NCBI GenBank assembly: GCA_025716855.1
Contig: JAIXMQ010000009.1
Location: forward strand, 588,001 to 652,000
Reading direction: 5' to 3'
Length of the DNA stretch: 64,000 nucleotides
DNA from: Pilaira anomala
Taxonomy: Eukaryota; Mucoromycota; Mucoromycetes; Mucorales; Mucoraceae
Shown: positions 22,587-34,892 of the stretch, one piece after another
Layout: each line of letters begins with the position of its first letter
How positions within the stretch are numbered: the stretch's first letter is position 1
Notes under the pieces: generated by a model
What the model was told of the DNA's origin: nothing
The model's input: only the letters and a program-made list of their open reading frames with translations
The model's database searches: none
Position numbers and translations under genes: made by a program

Positions 22587-24366
22587 ATGTTGCGATTAAC
22601 AAGTACCAATATTGGTAAACAAACTAACACGATCGCTAAACGATTATTCAGTAATGTACAGCGTTACGACTCGTTAGTTCTTGGAGCATATACCGAGAAC
22701 GGTACAGCCACTTTGACAGCCTCCCGCGATATTTCTAAAAAAGTACATAATCATATCGAAGAACAATTACGAGTATCGAATTTTAAAAAGGCAGGTGACG
22801 TACGTACTTTATACAATATTGGGGGCATGAAGCAAGTGGCGATTGTATCATTAGGTAAAAAATCCGAAGTAGTGGATACACAAGAAGCAGCTCGTAGAGC
22901 GACCGCACTTGGTTTACATACTTTGAAACCTCAAGGAGCTAAACATGTCGGAGTGGATATCTCATTAAATGCCCATGGAGCAGGAGAAGGATCTGTGTTA
23001 TCACAATTTTCATTTAATAAGCTCAAGAAAGAAGCAGCCGAGAAAGAGGAAGAGATGCAAGTGGGACCGTTTTCGGAAGCTTTGAATGGAGAATTAGAAT
23101 GGGCTAACGGACAAATCTATGGGGCTTCACAAAATGTAGCACGTATGTTGATGACTTCTCCAGGTAATTTGATGACACCTAAATTATTTGCGGAAGAAGT
23201 AGCGTATTTATTGGCTGGATTGGAAAATGTTGAGATCTTTGTGAGAGATGAAGAGTGGGCTGCTAGACATAATATGAATGCGTTTTTGTCGGTTGCTAAA
23301 GGAAGTACTGAACCATTAAGATTTATGGAAATTCATTATAAAGGAGGAAAAAAGGATGATAAGCCTCATGGTCTTGTTGGAAAAGGTAAATATATACATA
23401 TATAAATTTTCTAAATATGAAGCATTTCTTTTTTGTTGATTTTTTCTGTTTTGTTATTTATTTATTTTTTTTTTCTTCAGGTGTTACATTTGATGCGTAA
23501 GTGTTTTGATTTTATTTGTTTATATTTCTACATGTTATTTATACAAATGAATGACCAAAAATTATTTTCTAATAGTGGAGGTATCTCATTAAAGCCTTCC
23601 AACGGTATGGCATTGATGAAGGGAGATATGGGAGGTGCAGCCACGGTTGCTGGAGCACTTTTCGGTATCTGTAAATTGAAATTACCTATTAATGTTGTAG
23701 CCGTGACACCACTTTGTGAGAACATGCCTTCTGGAAATGCAACAAAGCCTGGAGATGTTGTAAAAGCAATGAATGGAAAATCAATTGAAGTATTAGATAC
23801 AGATGCAGAAGGTAGAATGATCTTGGCGGACGCATTATATTATCTTAGTTCAAAGTATTCACCAGCCAGTTTAATTGATCTTGCTACTTTAACTGGAGCT
23901 ATGGATGTTGCACTTGGAGATGTATATGCTGGCGTATTTACAAACTCTGATAAATTATGGAATCAACTTGATACAGCTGGTAAGAATACAGCCGATCGAT
24001 TTTGGAGAATGCCTTTAGATGATGGATATTTAAAGGAAATGAAAGAATCTGCTGTAGCTGATCTTAATAACTTGGGTAAAGGAAGATCAGGTGGTGCATG
24101 CTCAGCTGCTTCCTTTTTAAAGGAGTTTGTGTATGGACTTGATGATAAGGAAGAAAAGAATCCTATTCCTTGGGCTCATATTGATATTGCTGGTGTCATG
24201 GATAGTCAAGGAACTGATGGTTATCATATCAAAGGAATGAGTGGTAAGAAAAAAAAAATACAACATAAAATGTGATCAAATTTGGCTAATCTGTAAAATA
24301 TTATTATTAGGTCGTCCTACTAGATCATTAATTGAATACATTCGTAGTCTTTCTTCTTCCAATTGA
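22587..24366 (+). CDS. M17 leucine aminopeptidase
   Basis: Two-metal aminopeptidase releasing N-terminal residues from peptides. Exons 22587-23385, 23481-23496 (16-nt microexon), 23576-24243 and 24311-24366 give 512 aa with consistent phases. The N-terminus (MLRLTSTNIGK...RLFSN) is basic and Ser/Thr-rich with few acids, like a mitochondrial presequence. The N-domain is followed by the catalytic domain: VGKG-VTFDA-GGISLK (metal-binding Lys and Asp, built across two introns), MKGDMGGAA and DTDAEGRM. The family motif is NTDAEGRL, so the first Asn is Asp here, but the metal-ligand Asp and Glu and the Arg remain. The C-terminus is GMSGRPTRSLIEYI. It lies about 215 bp after PFAS in the same orientation. 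Confidence 0.93.
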
Positions 24367-24605
24367 AAAGGACGTGTGCTACTTTAGTCACGTGTTGTAT
24401 GACCTTAAGTTTATGGTGATGAGGGGGGTGTTTACACTCAATAAAATTATATTTTTCTCTCTTTTTCCTTTCTGTATACACACTTTGTTTTTAAGAAAAC
24501 GTTCATTTCAATCCTTTACTTTTTTTTTTTAAATATATTTTTTATTTTAAACAATATTCAAAGTAGCTCTATTTTTTTTTCTTTTGTTGAATCCAGCAAA
24601 CACTA

Positions 24606-25405
24606 ATGATACCAGTTACGTTTGATTTAGCAAAGTATCCTACAGTTGATACTATTCGGTTACTAGCTTCTTTGCTTGAAAGAATGACTATTGCGAACGA
24701 CTTATTAAATAAAACACAACAACAACAACAGCAGCAACCTACTTCACAACGCCGTGCCTCTTTACAAACAACCACACCGGCCTATACTCGGTTTCATGCC
24801 CGACTTGTACCTTCTATTGATATTTATTCATACTTGTCCAGGATACTTAAATATTGTCCCTGTGCTAACGAATGCTTTTTAAGCTTATTGGTTTATTTCG
24901 ACCGTATGTCGAAAAACTCGTTAGCTCTCAACGGGAAACCTTTTACAATTGATTCTTTCAACATTCATCGTTTAATTATCTCAGGTGTGATGGTTTCTTC
25001 CAAGTTTTTCAGCGACGTGTTTTATACCAACACACGATATGCAAAGGTATTTTTTTTTTAAAAAAAAAAAAAAAAAACTTATTCTCGCTTAGTAAATAAA
25101 TATGTGTGTATGTAAACATATTAACTCAATTTACAAACGTTTAGGTGGGTGGATTACCAGTTTCCGAATTAAATAGTCTTGAATTGGAATTCTTAAAGTT
25201 AAATAGCTTTAATCTTACAGTTTCTATTTGTGAACTTCAAAAATATGGAGATCAATTATTGAAAGTTGGATACTTGACTCAAGAGATGAGAAAGCAGCAA
25301 CCTTTATTTCGTCATTCTCGTTCAAGTTCAGTTGATCAAGTAGATAGAATGTGTGATTTAACTCAACGACTTTCACTTGATGAGCAATACCAACAACAAC
25401 AACAA

Positions 25406-25436
<31 letters not shown>

Positions 25437-25912
25437 AGATACTACAAGGAGGAGTAGGGGGACCTAAATATTACTATCAAAAAAGAAATAGTCATAATCA
25501 GCAGCCAGTGCGTAGAATGACTAGCGCCAATAGCTTGAAAGAAAAAAAGAGATATAGTAGTTATGAACAGCCAAGGCATTCACGTTCAAGTGTGAACTTG
25601 AATCAAGGCTTTTGGAAACCAAATAGTCCACTTCAACAAGAAGAGGGCTCGTCTCGTCGATTGTCATTAACGTCTATACATGCAGCACCTTTTATACCTA
25701 GTAGTGAATTACAGCAACATGTACAGGCACAGCAGCAACAACAACAACAACAACAGCAGCAGCAGCAGCAGCAATTACAACAGGTACAACAGATACAGCA
25801 TGTACAGCATGTACAAGGTATTTATTACTATCCACCTGTCGGTATACCAACACCACCATCCTCTGCTTCACCTATTCATCACCACCCATCTTATCCTACC
25901 ATGTATCTATAA
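24606..25912 (+). CDS. PHO80/PCL-like cyclin
   Basis: Regulatory cyclin expected to activate a Pho85-type kinase (nutrient or phosphate signalling, cell-cycle entry). Exons 24606-25046 and 25145-25912 give 402 aa. The cyclin core spans about residues 55-190: RFHARLVPSIDIYSYLSRI, YCPCANECFLSLLVYFDRM, FNIHRLIISGVMVSSKFFSD and, across the intron, NTRYAK-VGGLPVSELNSLE, the characteristic PHO80 pattern. The rest is low-complexity: a short Q run near residue 38, two longer polyglutamine tracts (about 25387-25438 and 25732-25773) and Ser-rich RHSRSSS stretches that could be phosphosites. Which PCL subgroup it belongs to cannot be told. Confidence 0.88.
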
Positions 25913-27830
25913 GATGATTATATATATACATACAAACATCACTATTAACTATTACCTATTATTCTTATTCTTTATTTTTATTAACTATATCATTTTTTCT
26001 CCACTATTACTTGGTGATATTCTATCTATTTTCACCTTGAAGAAAAAAAAAAAGCCTACTACTCTCTCACATAAAAAGAAAAAAAAATCAAAAAAAAAAA
26101 CCAAGAAAAAAAAAAGAAAAAACAAATAACCTTTACACATATCAAACACTCAATATCATATTTTTTTTTTCTTTAAACCTATTATTTTTTATGTATATAT
26201 CTATCAGTTTCAATTATATATTTTAGCATTCTTACAATTAAAAAAAGAAAAAAAAAACTTATTTTTATTTTCGTGTTACCCTTTTTTTTTTACATAAAAA
26301 AATAATAATCATGATGTATTTTGCAGAAAAAAAAGAAAGTAATAGCTGAATAAAAACATAAAGTAGACGAAATTCTTTTTATGCAATATATGGATATTGA
26401 GTTTTTTTATGCAAATTAAGCATATTCTTGCTCCATTATTTTTCTTGTCCTTTTATTTGTTGGTGTAAAAAAAAAAAAAAAAAAAAAAAAAACGGTGTTA
26501 TGAGTGGCCTTTGGGCTGATGATCTTGGTCAATTCAGCATAACTGTAGCGCTTTTCATCCTCTGTTTTCTAGCTTTTGAAGTTATGTACAACTTCTTCAA
26601 AAAATAGATAACCTGTTAGCTATGTTCTAACTGTCTGAGAAAGACATAGTTTTAACAGCTCCAATCGTTCTTGACAAACTAAGCTGGCCGCTTTATCTAA
26701 TCAGATAAAATGATAGAGTAGGATAATTTGACAGTGCCTGAATTTTTTTGTTTTTCAGCAACCTTTGTTGTGCATGTGTTGTCAAAATACTTGCATAGAA
26801 ATTAATGCTTGATCAGGATCTAAAACATTGATGCTATGTTCTGCTTTTTCATTGTCTTTACAAAAGCGCAGCGGTCTGTTACGTGATGAACGTCAGCAAA
26901 CGCGAAGCGTATAGTGGATGGGCTTTGCTACCAAAATGTTAGTATCAGTTTTTATAAAAGCCTTGGTTCTTTAAAAAAAAATGATGCTGGCAGTTTTGGG
27001 TACTTTTACAAGTTTTATGGCTGATCTTTTTCTAAATAGATGTTGCGCGATTGTATATATTGATCCAGTGTTGTATCAGACTTATTGCGTTAGAGACCAG
27101 TATCTACACCGACTGATTGACTATTTTGTCTTTGTTATTTTTACAGAACTAATTGAAAGTTGATTTCTTAGTATGCTTTAAGTACAAAAAGATGATCTTT
27201 TCTTCTTCTGTGTAATCTACTGACAGTGTGTTTCATGCAGGTCTTTCAAAGTTTTTTGTTTCTATAAACAAGTTCTTGTCTGAATAGAGACGTATGTCAT
27301 TAAGAATGCAACGATGAAAAAGATTTATTTTAGACTACATATATATATATATAAATAAGAAATAAAGTGAAAAGAAAAAGGAAAGGAAAGAAAAAAGAAT
27401 TCTTTATAAGTTTTATATGGCGTGTGAAAAATAAAAATGGTGGTACGCGAAAAAATGTGGTGCGCAAAAAAAGTATGATGTGGGCGTATCTATCCCCGAA
27501 AAAAAAAAGTACGTCTAAATATTTCGTATTGCGTGTATATAAAATGATTGGTAATCTCGGTCAGAAAAAAAAAACCTGTTTCTATTTTATTTTAATATAT
27601 TATTTATCATTGAATGATAAAATAATATAAAATAAAGTAGCTTAATAAGTAAAAGATGTACTGCACGAGGCACAATTATAACAGTTTAATACATTTTTTA
27701 ATGCTACACAAAAACGGGTTTGTATCTAGCCAACACGGGACTTGTATTTTTTTTTTCTTTTTAGTCTTTTTTTATTTTCTAATTTATCTCTTTCTCTCTT
27801 TCTCTTAATTTTTTTCTTTTAAAAAAAAAA
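25913..27830. other. Intergenic region, mostly featureless
   Basis: AT-rich with A/T runs, including A26 ending at about 26492, and a purine-rich stretch at 26040-26130. Apart from the possible microprotein at 26500 no gene is supported. Open frames at 26981-27163 and 27367-27630 have no recognisable features. The 27770-27830 stretch is CT-rich, like other gene leaders here. Confidence 0.4.
26500..26607 (+). CDS. Possible 35-aa membrane microprotein
   Basis: ATG to TAG without intron. It begins MSGLWADDLGQFSITVALF, followed by a hydrophobic helix (LFILCFLAFEVMYNFF) and a KK end. The layout (short polar N-terminus, one helix, dilysine tail) is that of small ER or organelle subunits such as OST4-size proteins, but I recognise no family. 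The frame directly follows a long A run. It could equally be chance. Confidence 0.35.
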   Translation: MSGLWADDLGQFSITVALFILCFLAFEVMYNFFKK

Positions 27831-29003
27831 ATGCCGCCTCGGTCTAGAAAGAATGCAGTAACACACTTTAATATTATGGTGGTTGGTTTCTCAGGAGTTG
27901 GAAAGACATGCTTTGTTCGTACATTATTAGAGACACTTGCAGTAGAAGAAGAAACGCCTTTAAAGAAGAGACGGGATTCATTTATGAGTGAAAATTCCAA
28001 TGTGATAATGCATGAAGAACAATTACAAGGACCTATTGAAAAGACGTTGACACCTTATACAATCTCTAGAGAGATCGAAGTGGATAAAGAGAGATTAGTT
28101 TTGACCGTGATAGATACACCTGGATTTCATCAAGAATATTTAGTTGATAAACAACTTCATGATATTACAAAATATATTGAACATCAATTTGATTTGACAT
28201 TAGCAGAGGTAAATAACTAAAAAAGAAGAGACATGGGTTATATATATATATATAAGTTAATGTAACATTTCCCTTTTGTCATACATTAAATCATATTATA
28301 ATAGGAATCAAAAGTTAAACGTAATCCTAAAGCTATAGATACTCAAGTACATTGTTGTCTTTATTTTATTGATCCCATCAAGTCTTCTCTTGATGAGTTT
28401 GATATAAGAATTTTGAAGAAATTATCTAATCGAGTAAATGTGATTCCTATTATTGGTAAAGCAGATCATTTAACTTTAGCTCAAAGAAATCGATTGAAAC
28501 CTTCTATTATTCATGATATTTATACCAAATACAAGATTCCTGTATATGGTATGCCTGATGAAGAAGAAGAAGAAGAAGAAGAAGAGGAGGAAGAAGAAGA
28601 AGAAGAAGAAGAAGAGAATAAAAAAGAAAAGATAAAAGAACCACAATCACTTGACGATTTCCTTTCTCAATTCGATTACGAAAAAGAAGATGTTGATACT
28701 CAATCGGTTATAGATTATCTTCGTATTATTCCTTTTACATTTATTGCTTATGAAGATGATCCAGAGACAGGTAAACCTATTGCGTTAGATAATAATATCA
28801 AATTGGGTCGTGATTTTGGTTGGGGATCCATTGATTGCTTAGGTGAAAAGTATTCGGATTTTATCAAACTTAAACATACCTTGTTATCTGCCCATCGTCG
28901 TTATTTACAATTGGATACAGTAGAGAGATATTACGAACAATATCGTACTGAAAGATTAATGTATAAGAGAGCTACTAAAATTGGTTTACCTATACCTTCT
29001 TGA
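27831..29003 (+). CDS. Septin GTPase
   Basis: Filament-forming GTPase of the septin cytoskeleton (septation, cell shape). Exons 27831-28208 and 28305-29003 give 358 aa. G1 is GFSGVGKTCF, G3 is DTPGFH and G4 is GKADHLT (AKAD in most septins). The septin-unique element near the C-terminus reads GRDFGWGSIDCL and YSDFIKLKHTLLSAHRRYL, then YYEQYRTERL. An uninterrupted glutamate run of about 20 residues, encoded by GAA/GAG repeats at 28560-28617, interrupts the G domain after VYGMPDE. No C-terminal coiled coil is present. The acidic insert and short tail suggest a divergent septin subgroup. Confidence 0.93.
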
Positions 29004-29384
29004 AAAAAAAAATCAATCAATTATAGAATTTAGTTAATAATAATAATAAAAAAAGTGTAAAAGTTTGACAGGTTCTCAAATTATTCTCTCTTTTTTTTAT
29101 TTTTCTCTTTTATATATATATAACAGTTTATTTCTCTCTTTCTTATTATTTGTTTGTTTTGTTTTTAATGCATGTTATCTTTCTGTTTCAAACTTTAAAA
29201 AGAGTAATAAAAACACATGGATAGATGTGTAACTGTGAAGCACTTTTTATTACAAAAGTATCGTTTCCACCCGTGTTGAAAGTCCGGATACAACAGTTCA
29301 AATGCTTGGCTTTATACCAAACACATAAAAACATCCCATTCTATCAAGCCAAAACTAGTTTATAAAGGCATGCTTTTTTTAATA

Positions 29385-29415
<31 letters not shown>

Positions 29416-30380
29416 GAGCATTATGATACAAATCAATCAAACTAATTATCAACTAATTAATTGTGCACATCCTTTCATTCTGACTCCTCTTGAATTCCAT
29501 ATATTAACAATGAGGGTCTCACTCTTTGAGGAATATCTTATGGTAAAAGAAGGACATGCATCTTTCTTTTCTTTGAAACATTTTATATGCACTGCAATGC
29601 AATATGATTTATTAACTTGGTGAATTTTGTACTGTTAGTAAAGCAATAGAACTTAAATTAACTTTATTATAGTTGAGGCGTTTCATATCAGTTTAGTTAT
29701 AAGCCATCTTCAAGGTTAGCATTATTCAGTAACCAGAGTCGGGAAAATAACTAAAGGGGGTCCCTCATCTCTCTATAAAAACCCCGATTACAAAAATTAT
29801 AGAAAAAAGAGAGATCACAACGAGCTGATCTCATTTAGTAATGACGTTTAACACCTCTACTCAGTAAAAAAAAAATGTATCAAAGTGGCTAGCATGATAC
29901 TTGATATATTAAGTAAAAAGCAAAAAGGTGTTCTCTCAACCGTATATTATATATTTTTCTTGCTGAGGGTTAAATCAATAGTAACACAATTACTGCTGCT
30001 GCTCTCACCAATATATAATAATCAAGATGGGTATACTTGATTTATAGAGCATGAGAAAAGAATATGTTCTAGAAAACGTGCTTGTTTATATACAAATAAA
30101 TAGTATTTCTTTTAAAATCAAAAAAGAAATGATCAAATTTGAGAATACAGCGGTCTCGATTTAGAAAAAAAAAAAGGGGGGAGGGAAAGAGACAGCTCAG
30201 TATGTCCAAGAAGCGACGGAATCTGATACTATACAACCAAAACATTTCGGGTCTAATGTACAACCCTTAGACAGTTCTGATAATGTATCAGTCCTTTTTT
30301 ACAGATCATTTACAGTGACAACGATGTATATTAATGGTATTCATTTATATATCCACCTAGATTAACAAACAAACAAAAAA
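29004..30380. other. Intergenic region with microsatellites
   Basis: No gene supported. It contains a (GA)n/(GACA)n microsatellite at 29386-29419 and several A/T runs. The open frame 29423-29623 has no recognisable feature. Confidence 0.4.
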
Positions 30381-30387
30381 AAAAAAA

Positions 30388-30822
30388 ATGCCCGATTCAA
30401 TTTCTATGCGGCTAGACCTTGTTTTTCATTTTGACCTTTGCGAAGTGGGTAACGGAGAGATTAAGCCCGTTAGGACGTCAAAACCATGTGTTGAAGTTGC
30501 TCGTGCGAGGATATTAGAAACATGTAAGAGACCGCTGCACGTAAGATTGAAGACTTGCATCATTTCCAATAGAAGCTACTACAACTTTTGGTGTGCTTGT
30601 TTACAGTAAAAAAAGCTAGATTTGTTCTCCAGAGTTTTATTTAAAAAATATACTAATATTCTTTATTATCATTTAGGTCTGTGCTATGAGACATTTGCTG
30701 ATTCATTTAGTGACGGATATTATCCACATGAGCGTGTCCCTGTTGGACTGTTGCCCACTTCCTTCAACACATATAAAAATGCAGAAAAGACATTGATGGA
30801 TTTAATACAGCTAAAAGTAAGA
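30388..30822 (+). pseudogene. Relic of a dispersed fungal family with a D..ExK motif
   Basis: The first frame (30388-30606) reads RLDLVFHFDLCEVGNGEIKP, then VEVARARILETCKRPLHVRLK. After a gap that can be read as an intron (acceptor TTTAG at about 30677) comes YETFADSFSDGYYPHERVPV and LLPTSFNTYKNAEKTLMDLIQLK. The order 'D..GEIKP / RARxLExxKRxLHxR / PTxFxTY..LxxLxxxK' recurs in the copy at 55733-56460. Asp followed 14 residues later by ExK resembles the core of PD-(D/E)XK nucleases. No good start codon or 5' part is found, so this is a fragment. Confidence 0.45.
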
Positions 30823-30825
30823 TAA

Positions 30826-32222
30826 CAGTATACAATATATATTTTAATGATACTAAATAGTCGCTTGGAAATCGATAAGTATGTCTTTGTGGACAGAAAT
30901 CACATTTGAAAAAAAAAAACATTTTCAAGAATTACTCCTTATTATATTACGTTCGTACGTGAATTGTTACCAATTACTTCTGGTCACTTAACATCGGTCA
31001 CCTTTTCACTGCCAAACAAGCGTAAATAACACGGATAAATCATTAAAAAAATAAGAGATTAAGAGCATTTACTACAGTATAAAGTTGAAAAATAAAACAT
31101 TCAAATAATTCCAAGTCTTCGACACTTTTAATGTTATTCTTCAAAGCGGGTATTCCACTTTACACTTTGCTTTTTCAGTAGAAAAAAAAACAAGTATTTT
31201 CAGAATTTGACATTCAAAAGTTAGCGTATAGATTGAGTCTTGGATGGGAAGAACAAATTGCTGTGATTTCCATTTATGTATGTCACATAATATCCTGGAA
31301 AATTAAAGTATTGCTACACCTTCCATGGCGGTGAGACAAATGACATGTTACAGGACCAATTAGGTAATAGCATAAACTCTTCATTATTGTGTTCATCCTA
31401 ATGGGAAGAAGAACGGATAAAAGATACGGAGCAAATGTGTGAAGCAAAATCTGGTGATCAATGCGGCTTATGTTCATAAAATGATTAATACGTTATGAAC
31501 AAAAAAAAAAAAAAAGAGAATTACTTGTCGATCTTTTAATAAGTTAAGTTCCATCATTGACTAAAACAAGCTTAAAGAAAATGAGATTAGAAAATGTAAA
31601 CGTATAATAAGTAATATATAATGAGAAGAATATTTTAGCTGATAATCTACGCCATCCATATTTATACATGCAGAAAGAAATAAATTGACTTGTATACATC
31701 TTGAAATAGAGTATTGTCTCTCACCCTTTCTCAACTCTCACAGTGATTCAAATAGCATTACTAATTATGTGTAAAAAAACGTTGTGCATGACCCTTCTTC
31801 GGTATTTTAAAAGTCAATTTGATATTCCCTTTTTTGTCGTTTTTTAACCGATAGTAATGTTTTGATCCAAGATTTGCAGGCCAAAAAAAAAATTTTAAAC
31901 ACTGAGCATTAATATGAACACACGTTATGAATGTTTTTCTTAAAAATATCTACAAGAGAAAACTAGTAAGCAGCATGACTTAGATATATAGATGCTCTAT
32001 ATACATCTATAAAATATCAGAAAATAGGTATTAGCTATTTCAATCTATTCTTCTTCTATTACAGAAATAGAGTTTATTTATACATAACCTCTTGATCACA
32101 AAATGTTTTTAGAATGTGACATAAGCTGAGAACGAATTAATATCGAATATATAAATCGGAAAAAGTTTTCGTTATTTGCCCTTTTTTTGTTTTTGTTTTC
32201 TTGATCTATTATCATCCTTTGA
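30826..32222. other. Intergenic region
   Basis: AT-rich. A short protein-like stretch near 31204-31270 (FDIQKLAYRLSLGWEEQ) may be further debris of the relic upstream. No intact gene or RNA gene is seen. Confidence 0.35.
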
Positions 32223-34438
32223 ATGACTTCAGCGATAGAAAAGAGTAAGAAATTAAACATTGAGAGCTTATAAACTTACTAACAGCTTGAATAGTTCAAT
32301 CAAATCGAAGTAGCAGTAGTGATACGGTGTCCACTGTTTTCAGAGACAACGTCAAGGAAATTGAAGAGATTGAAGGATATGATGAAGGGAAAAACAATTC
32401 AACCGAGTACAACTATAAAAATGATCCCTTGAATCCAGTGGTAAAATCCGAATATTAACAAAAATGTTGACTTGTCGTTTCCCCTAACGACTTTATTTTT
32501 GTTTCTATGATAGAATTGGCCAGCCAAGAAAAAAATGAGTGGCTTAATTGTTGTATCTATGAATTCATTCATGGGTTATTTTTCTTCCGCTGTCTATGTA
32601 CGTTATTATGCTTAAAATTGCGTAATTTTATCATATTTTCCTAAACGTTTTTTTTTTTTTTTTTGGTATAGCTGCCTGCCACACACGATATCATGAATTA
32701 TTTTCAAACAGATCTTACAGTAGGATTATTAATCATAAAAAAAAATAGTTCATCATGGGATAACTAACTCAAAATCTTGATTTATAATACAGACTATTAA
32801 TTCAACCATTGCTCTTTTCTTATTAACAAACGCTCTCGCAGTAAGTTATGATCGGATGTTTACTTGATTCTTATTTAATTAAACTTTAATGTATAGCCGC
32901 TCGTGTGGGCACCACTAAGTGAGCGTATTGGGAGAAGGTATATATATATATATTTTTTTTTTACAATTTTCTTTTTGTGTGTGGGTAATATATATTAACC
33001 TTTTTTTACTTGTAAGATGGATTTATATTATAGCTATGGCAATTTACACAGTATGTACAATTATATGTGGTATCTCCACCAAACTATCTGTATTTTATGC
33101 ATTTCGTGTCCTTCAAGGCATCTTTGCTTGTGCAGGTCAAGCAGTTGGTGGTGGTAGTGTCTCTGATATTTTCGAGCCCCATGAACGTGGTAAAGCAATG
33201 GGTATCTATATTTTAGGGTAAGAATTTATATATATATGTATATATTTTTTTCTGTTCTGTAATTATTCTAAATATACATTGTAGTACAATTCTTGGACCT
33301 GCCGTAGCACCTATTACTGGTGGTTACATAGATCAATACCTGGGATGGCGTTGGATTTTTTACATCAAAACAATTATGGGTGGTCTCCTTACTGTTCTCA
33401 GTTATATATTTATCAAAGAAACACTTTACATTCCTAATGCTAAACAACTTCCTCCTCCTAAAAATATGAAAGAACGTTTACAAAGACTCAAGTTCAATCC
33501 AGTAAGTTTTTTTTTAAAAAAAAAATATATATATATAATTATTGTTATTCAAACTCATCTTACATCCATAACATTATAGTTTGGTAGTCTTGAAATGTTA
33601 TTGTACCCAGATATTTTAATGGTTTGTATTCCTACCAGTGTCTCATTTGGCTGGTTTTATTTTCTTGTTACTATTCTTCCTTCAACATTTGGTCCTATTT
33701 ATGGATTCAATACGGGTACCATTGGCCTCTGTTATTTGGCAGGCGGCATTGGTAACACCGCAGGGTCCATCGTTGCAGGTGCAATCTCTGATAAACTTTA
33801 TGCGAAAGCTGTCGCAAAAAACAATGGTGTAGCACAGACCGAGTTTCGTTTAAGGCCAATGTATATTGGATTACCATTGATTATACTTGGTTCCACCATG
33901 TATGGTTGGTTCCTTCAATCTGGTATTCACTGGATGGGTCCACTTGCTTCTTATACCATCAGTAAGTTATTATTATTTGTTTTAAAACACAGAAAAAAAA
34001 AAAAACTAAACATACTAAAATTATAATCAGCAACCTTTGGTATTATGTTTACAATCACCGTGGCCAGCGCTTACATGGTCGACTCTAACCATACTAAGGC
34101 AGCATCAGGTGGGTTCTTTTCTCCTTTTCTTTTTTCATTTTATTTTAAATCAGTTTATTCATTGTTTTGATTTTTATCGTGTGTAGTTGTATCTGTTAGT
34201 AACTTTACAAGAAATATTTGCGGTATGATCTTTTCTTTAACTGCTGTTCATATTCGTGGTGCTCTTAATGATGGATGGTCATAGTAAGTTAAATGTTTTT
34301 AGTATGTATTATAAAGTATTTATGCTAATCAATTGACTGTATAGTACATTGATGGCGATTATGTGTTTTATCTCCTATTTAGTTTGTATTCCCATCGTTC
34401 AAAAGTACGGTCCCGGATGGAGAGCAAAAAGACGATAG
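32223..34438 (+). CDS. Major facilitator superfamily transporter, DHA1-like (drug/polyamine:H+ antiporter type)
   Basis: Twelve exons: 32223-32244, 32295-32440, 32514-32597, 32672-32719, 32793-32840, 32897-32937, 33017-33217, 33285-33501, 33580-33961, 34031-34108, 34187-34283, 34345-34438. All phases agree and give 485 aa. The short acidic N-terminus ends DPLNPVNWPAKKK, the usual entry to helix 1 in fungal DHA1 proteins. Motif A-like PLSERIGRR, FRVLQGIFACAG and motif C-like GPAVAPITGGY follow, then the central loop (KNMKERLQRLKFNP) and the second bundle of helices ending KYGPGWRAKRR. It predicts a 12-helix plasma-membrane or vacuolar exporter. The substrate cannot be read from sequence. Confidence 0.93.
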
Positions 34439-34892
34439 AGAAAAAAAAAAGACACTTAGAAATACCCACAAAACAGACTTCTTTGTATTATATACACACA
34501 CACACATCTTATATACATATTAATCTCAGTTCATAAATTATAATAGAATAGTGAGTCAATAAAATATATCAATAATGTAATACGGTCATACGACAAAAAA
34601 TAATGCTCATTTGTTTGTATTTCTATTTGAAGATGAAACCAAATTTAGAATGAAAAACAAGACGCATAAATAAATTATTCCCATCCACTCACAATATAAA
34701 CAACTTTCAATCACAAGACTAGAGCCCAGTTCTATTTTAATGAGAAAAAAAAATAATTGGGCGTAAAAAAAAAAAAAAAAAAAAATTGGCTATATAAATA
34801 GTAGTCAGTTCCTATCTTTTTTTACAGTCTTTATTCAAAAAAAAAAGGTCTTCCTTTTCTTTCAGAAAAAAAAAACTAATTTTACTTTCAAT
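34439..34892. other. Intergenic spacer with promoter
   Basis: Contains a (CA)n stretch, A runs (A21 at about 34765-34785) and the TATA-like element listed separately. Confidence 0.4.
34790..34801 (+). promoter_or_regulatory. Probable TATA box of the 92-aa gene
   Basis: CTATATAAATAG lies about 100 bp before the ATG at 34893, directly after an ATTGG (reverse CCAAT). Position and sequence fit a core promoter. Confidence 0.5.

Noticed and set aside
28560..28617. Glu run of the septin read as a removable intron
   Set aside because: No GT..AG pair brackets it in phase, and the frame is continuous with septin motifs on both sides.
29270..29340. Possible tRNA-like stretch containing GTTCAAATGC
   Set aside because: No acceptor stem or D-arm pairing could be built around it.
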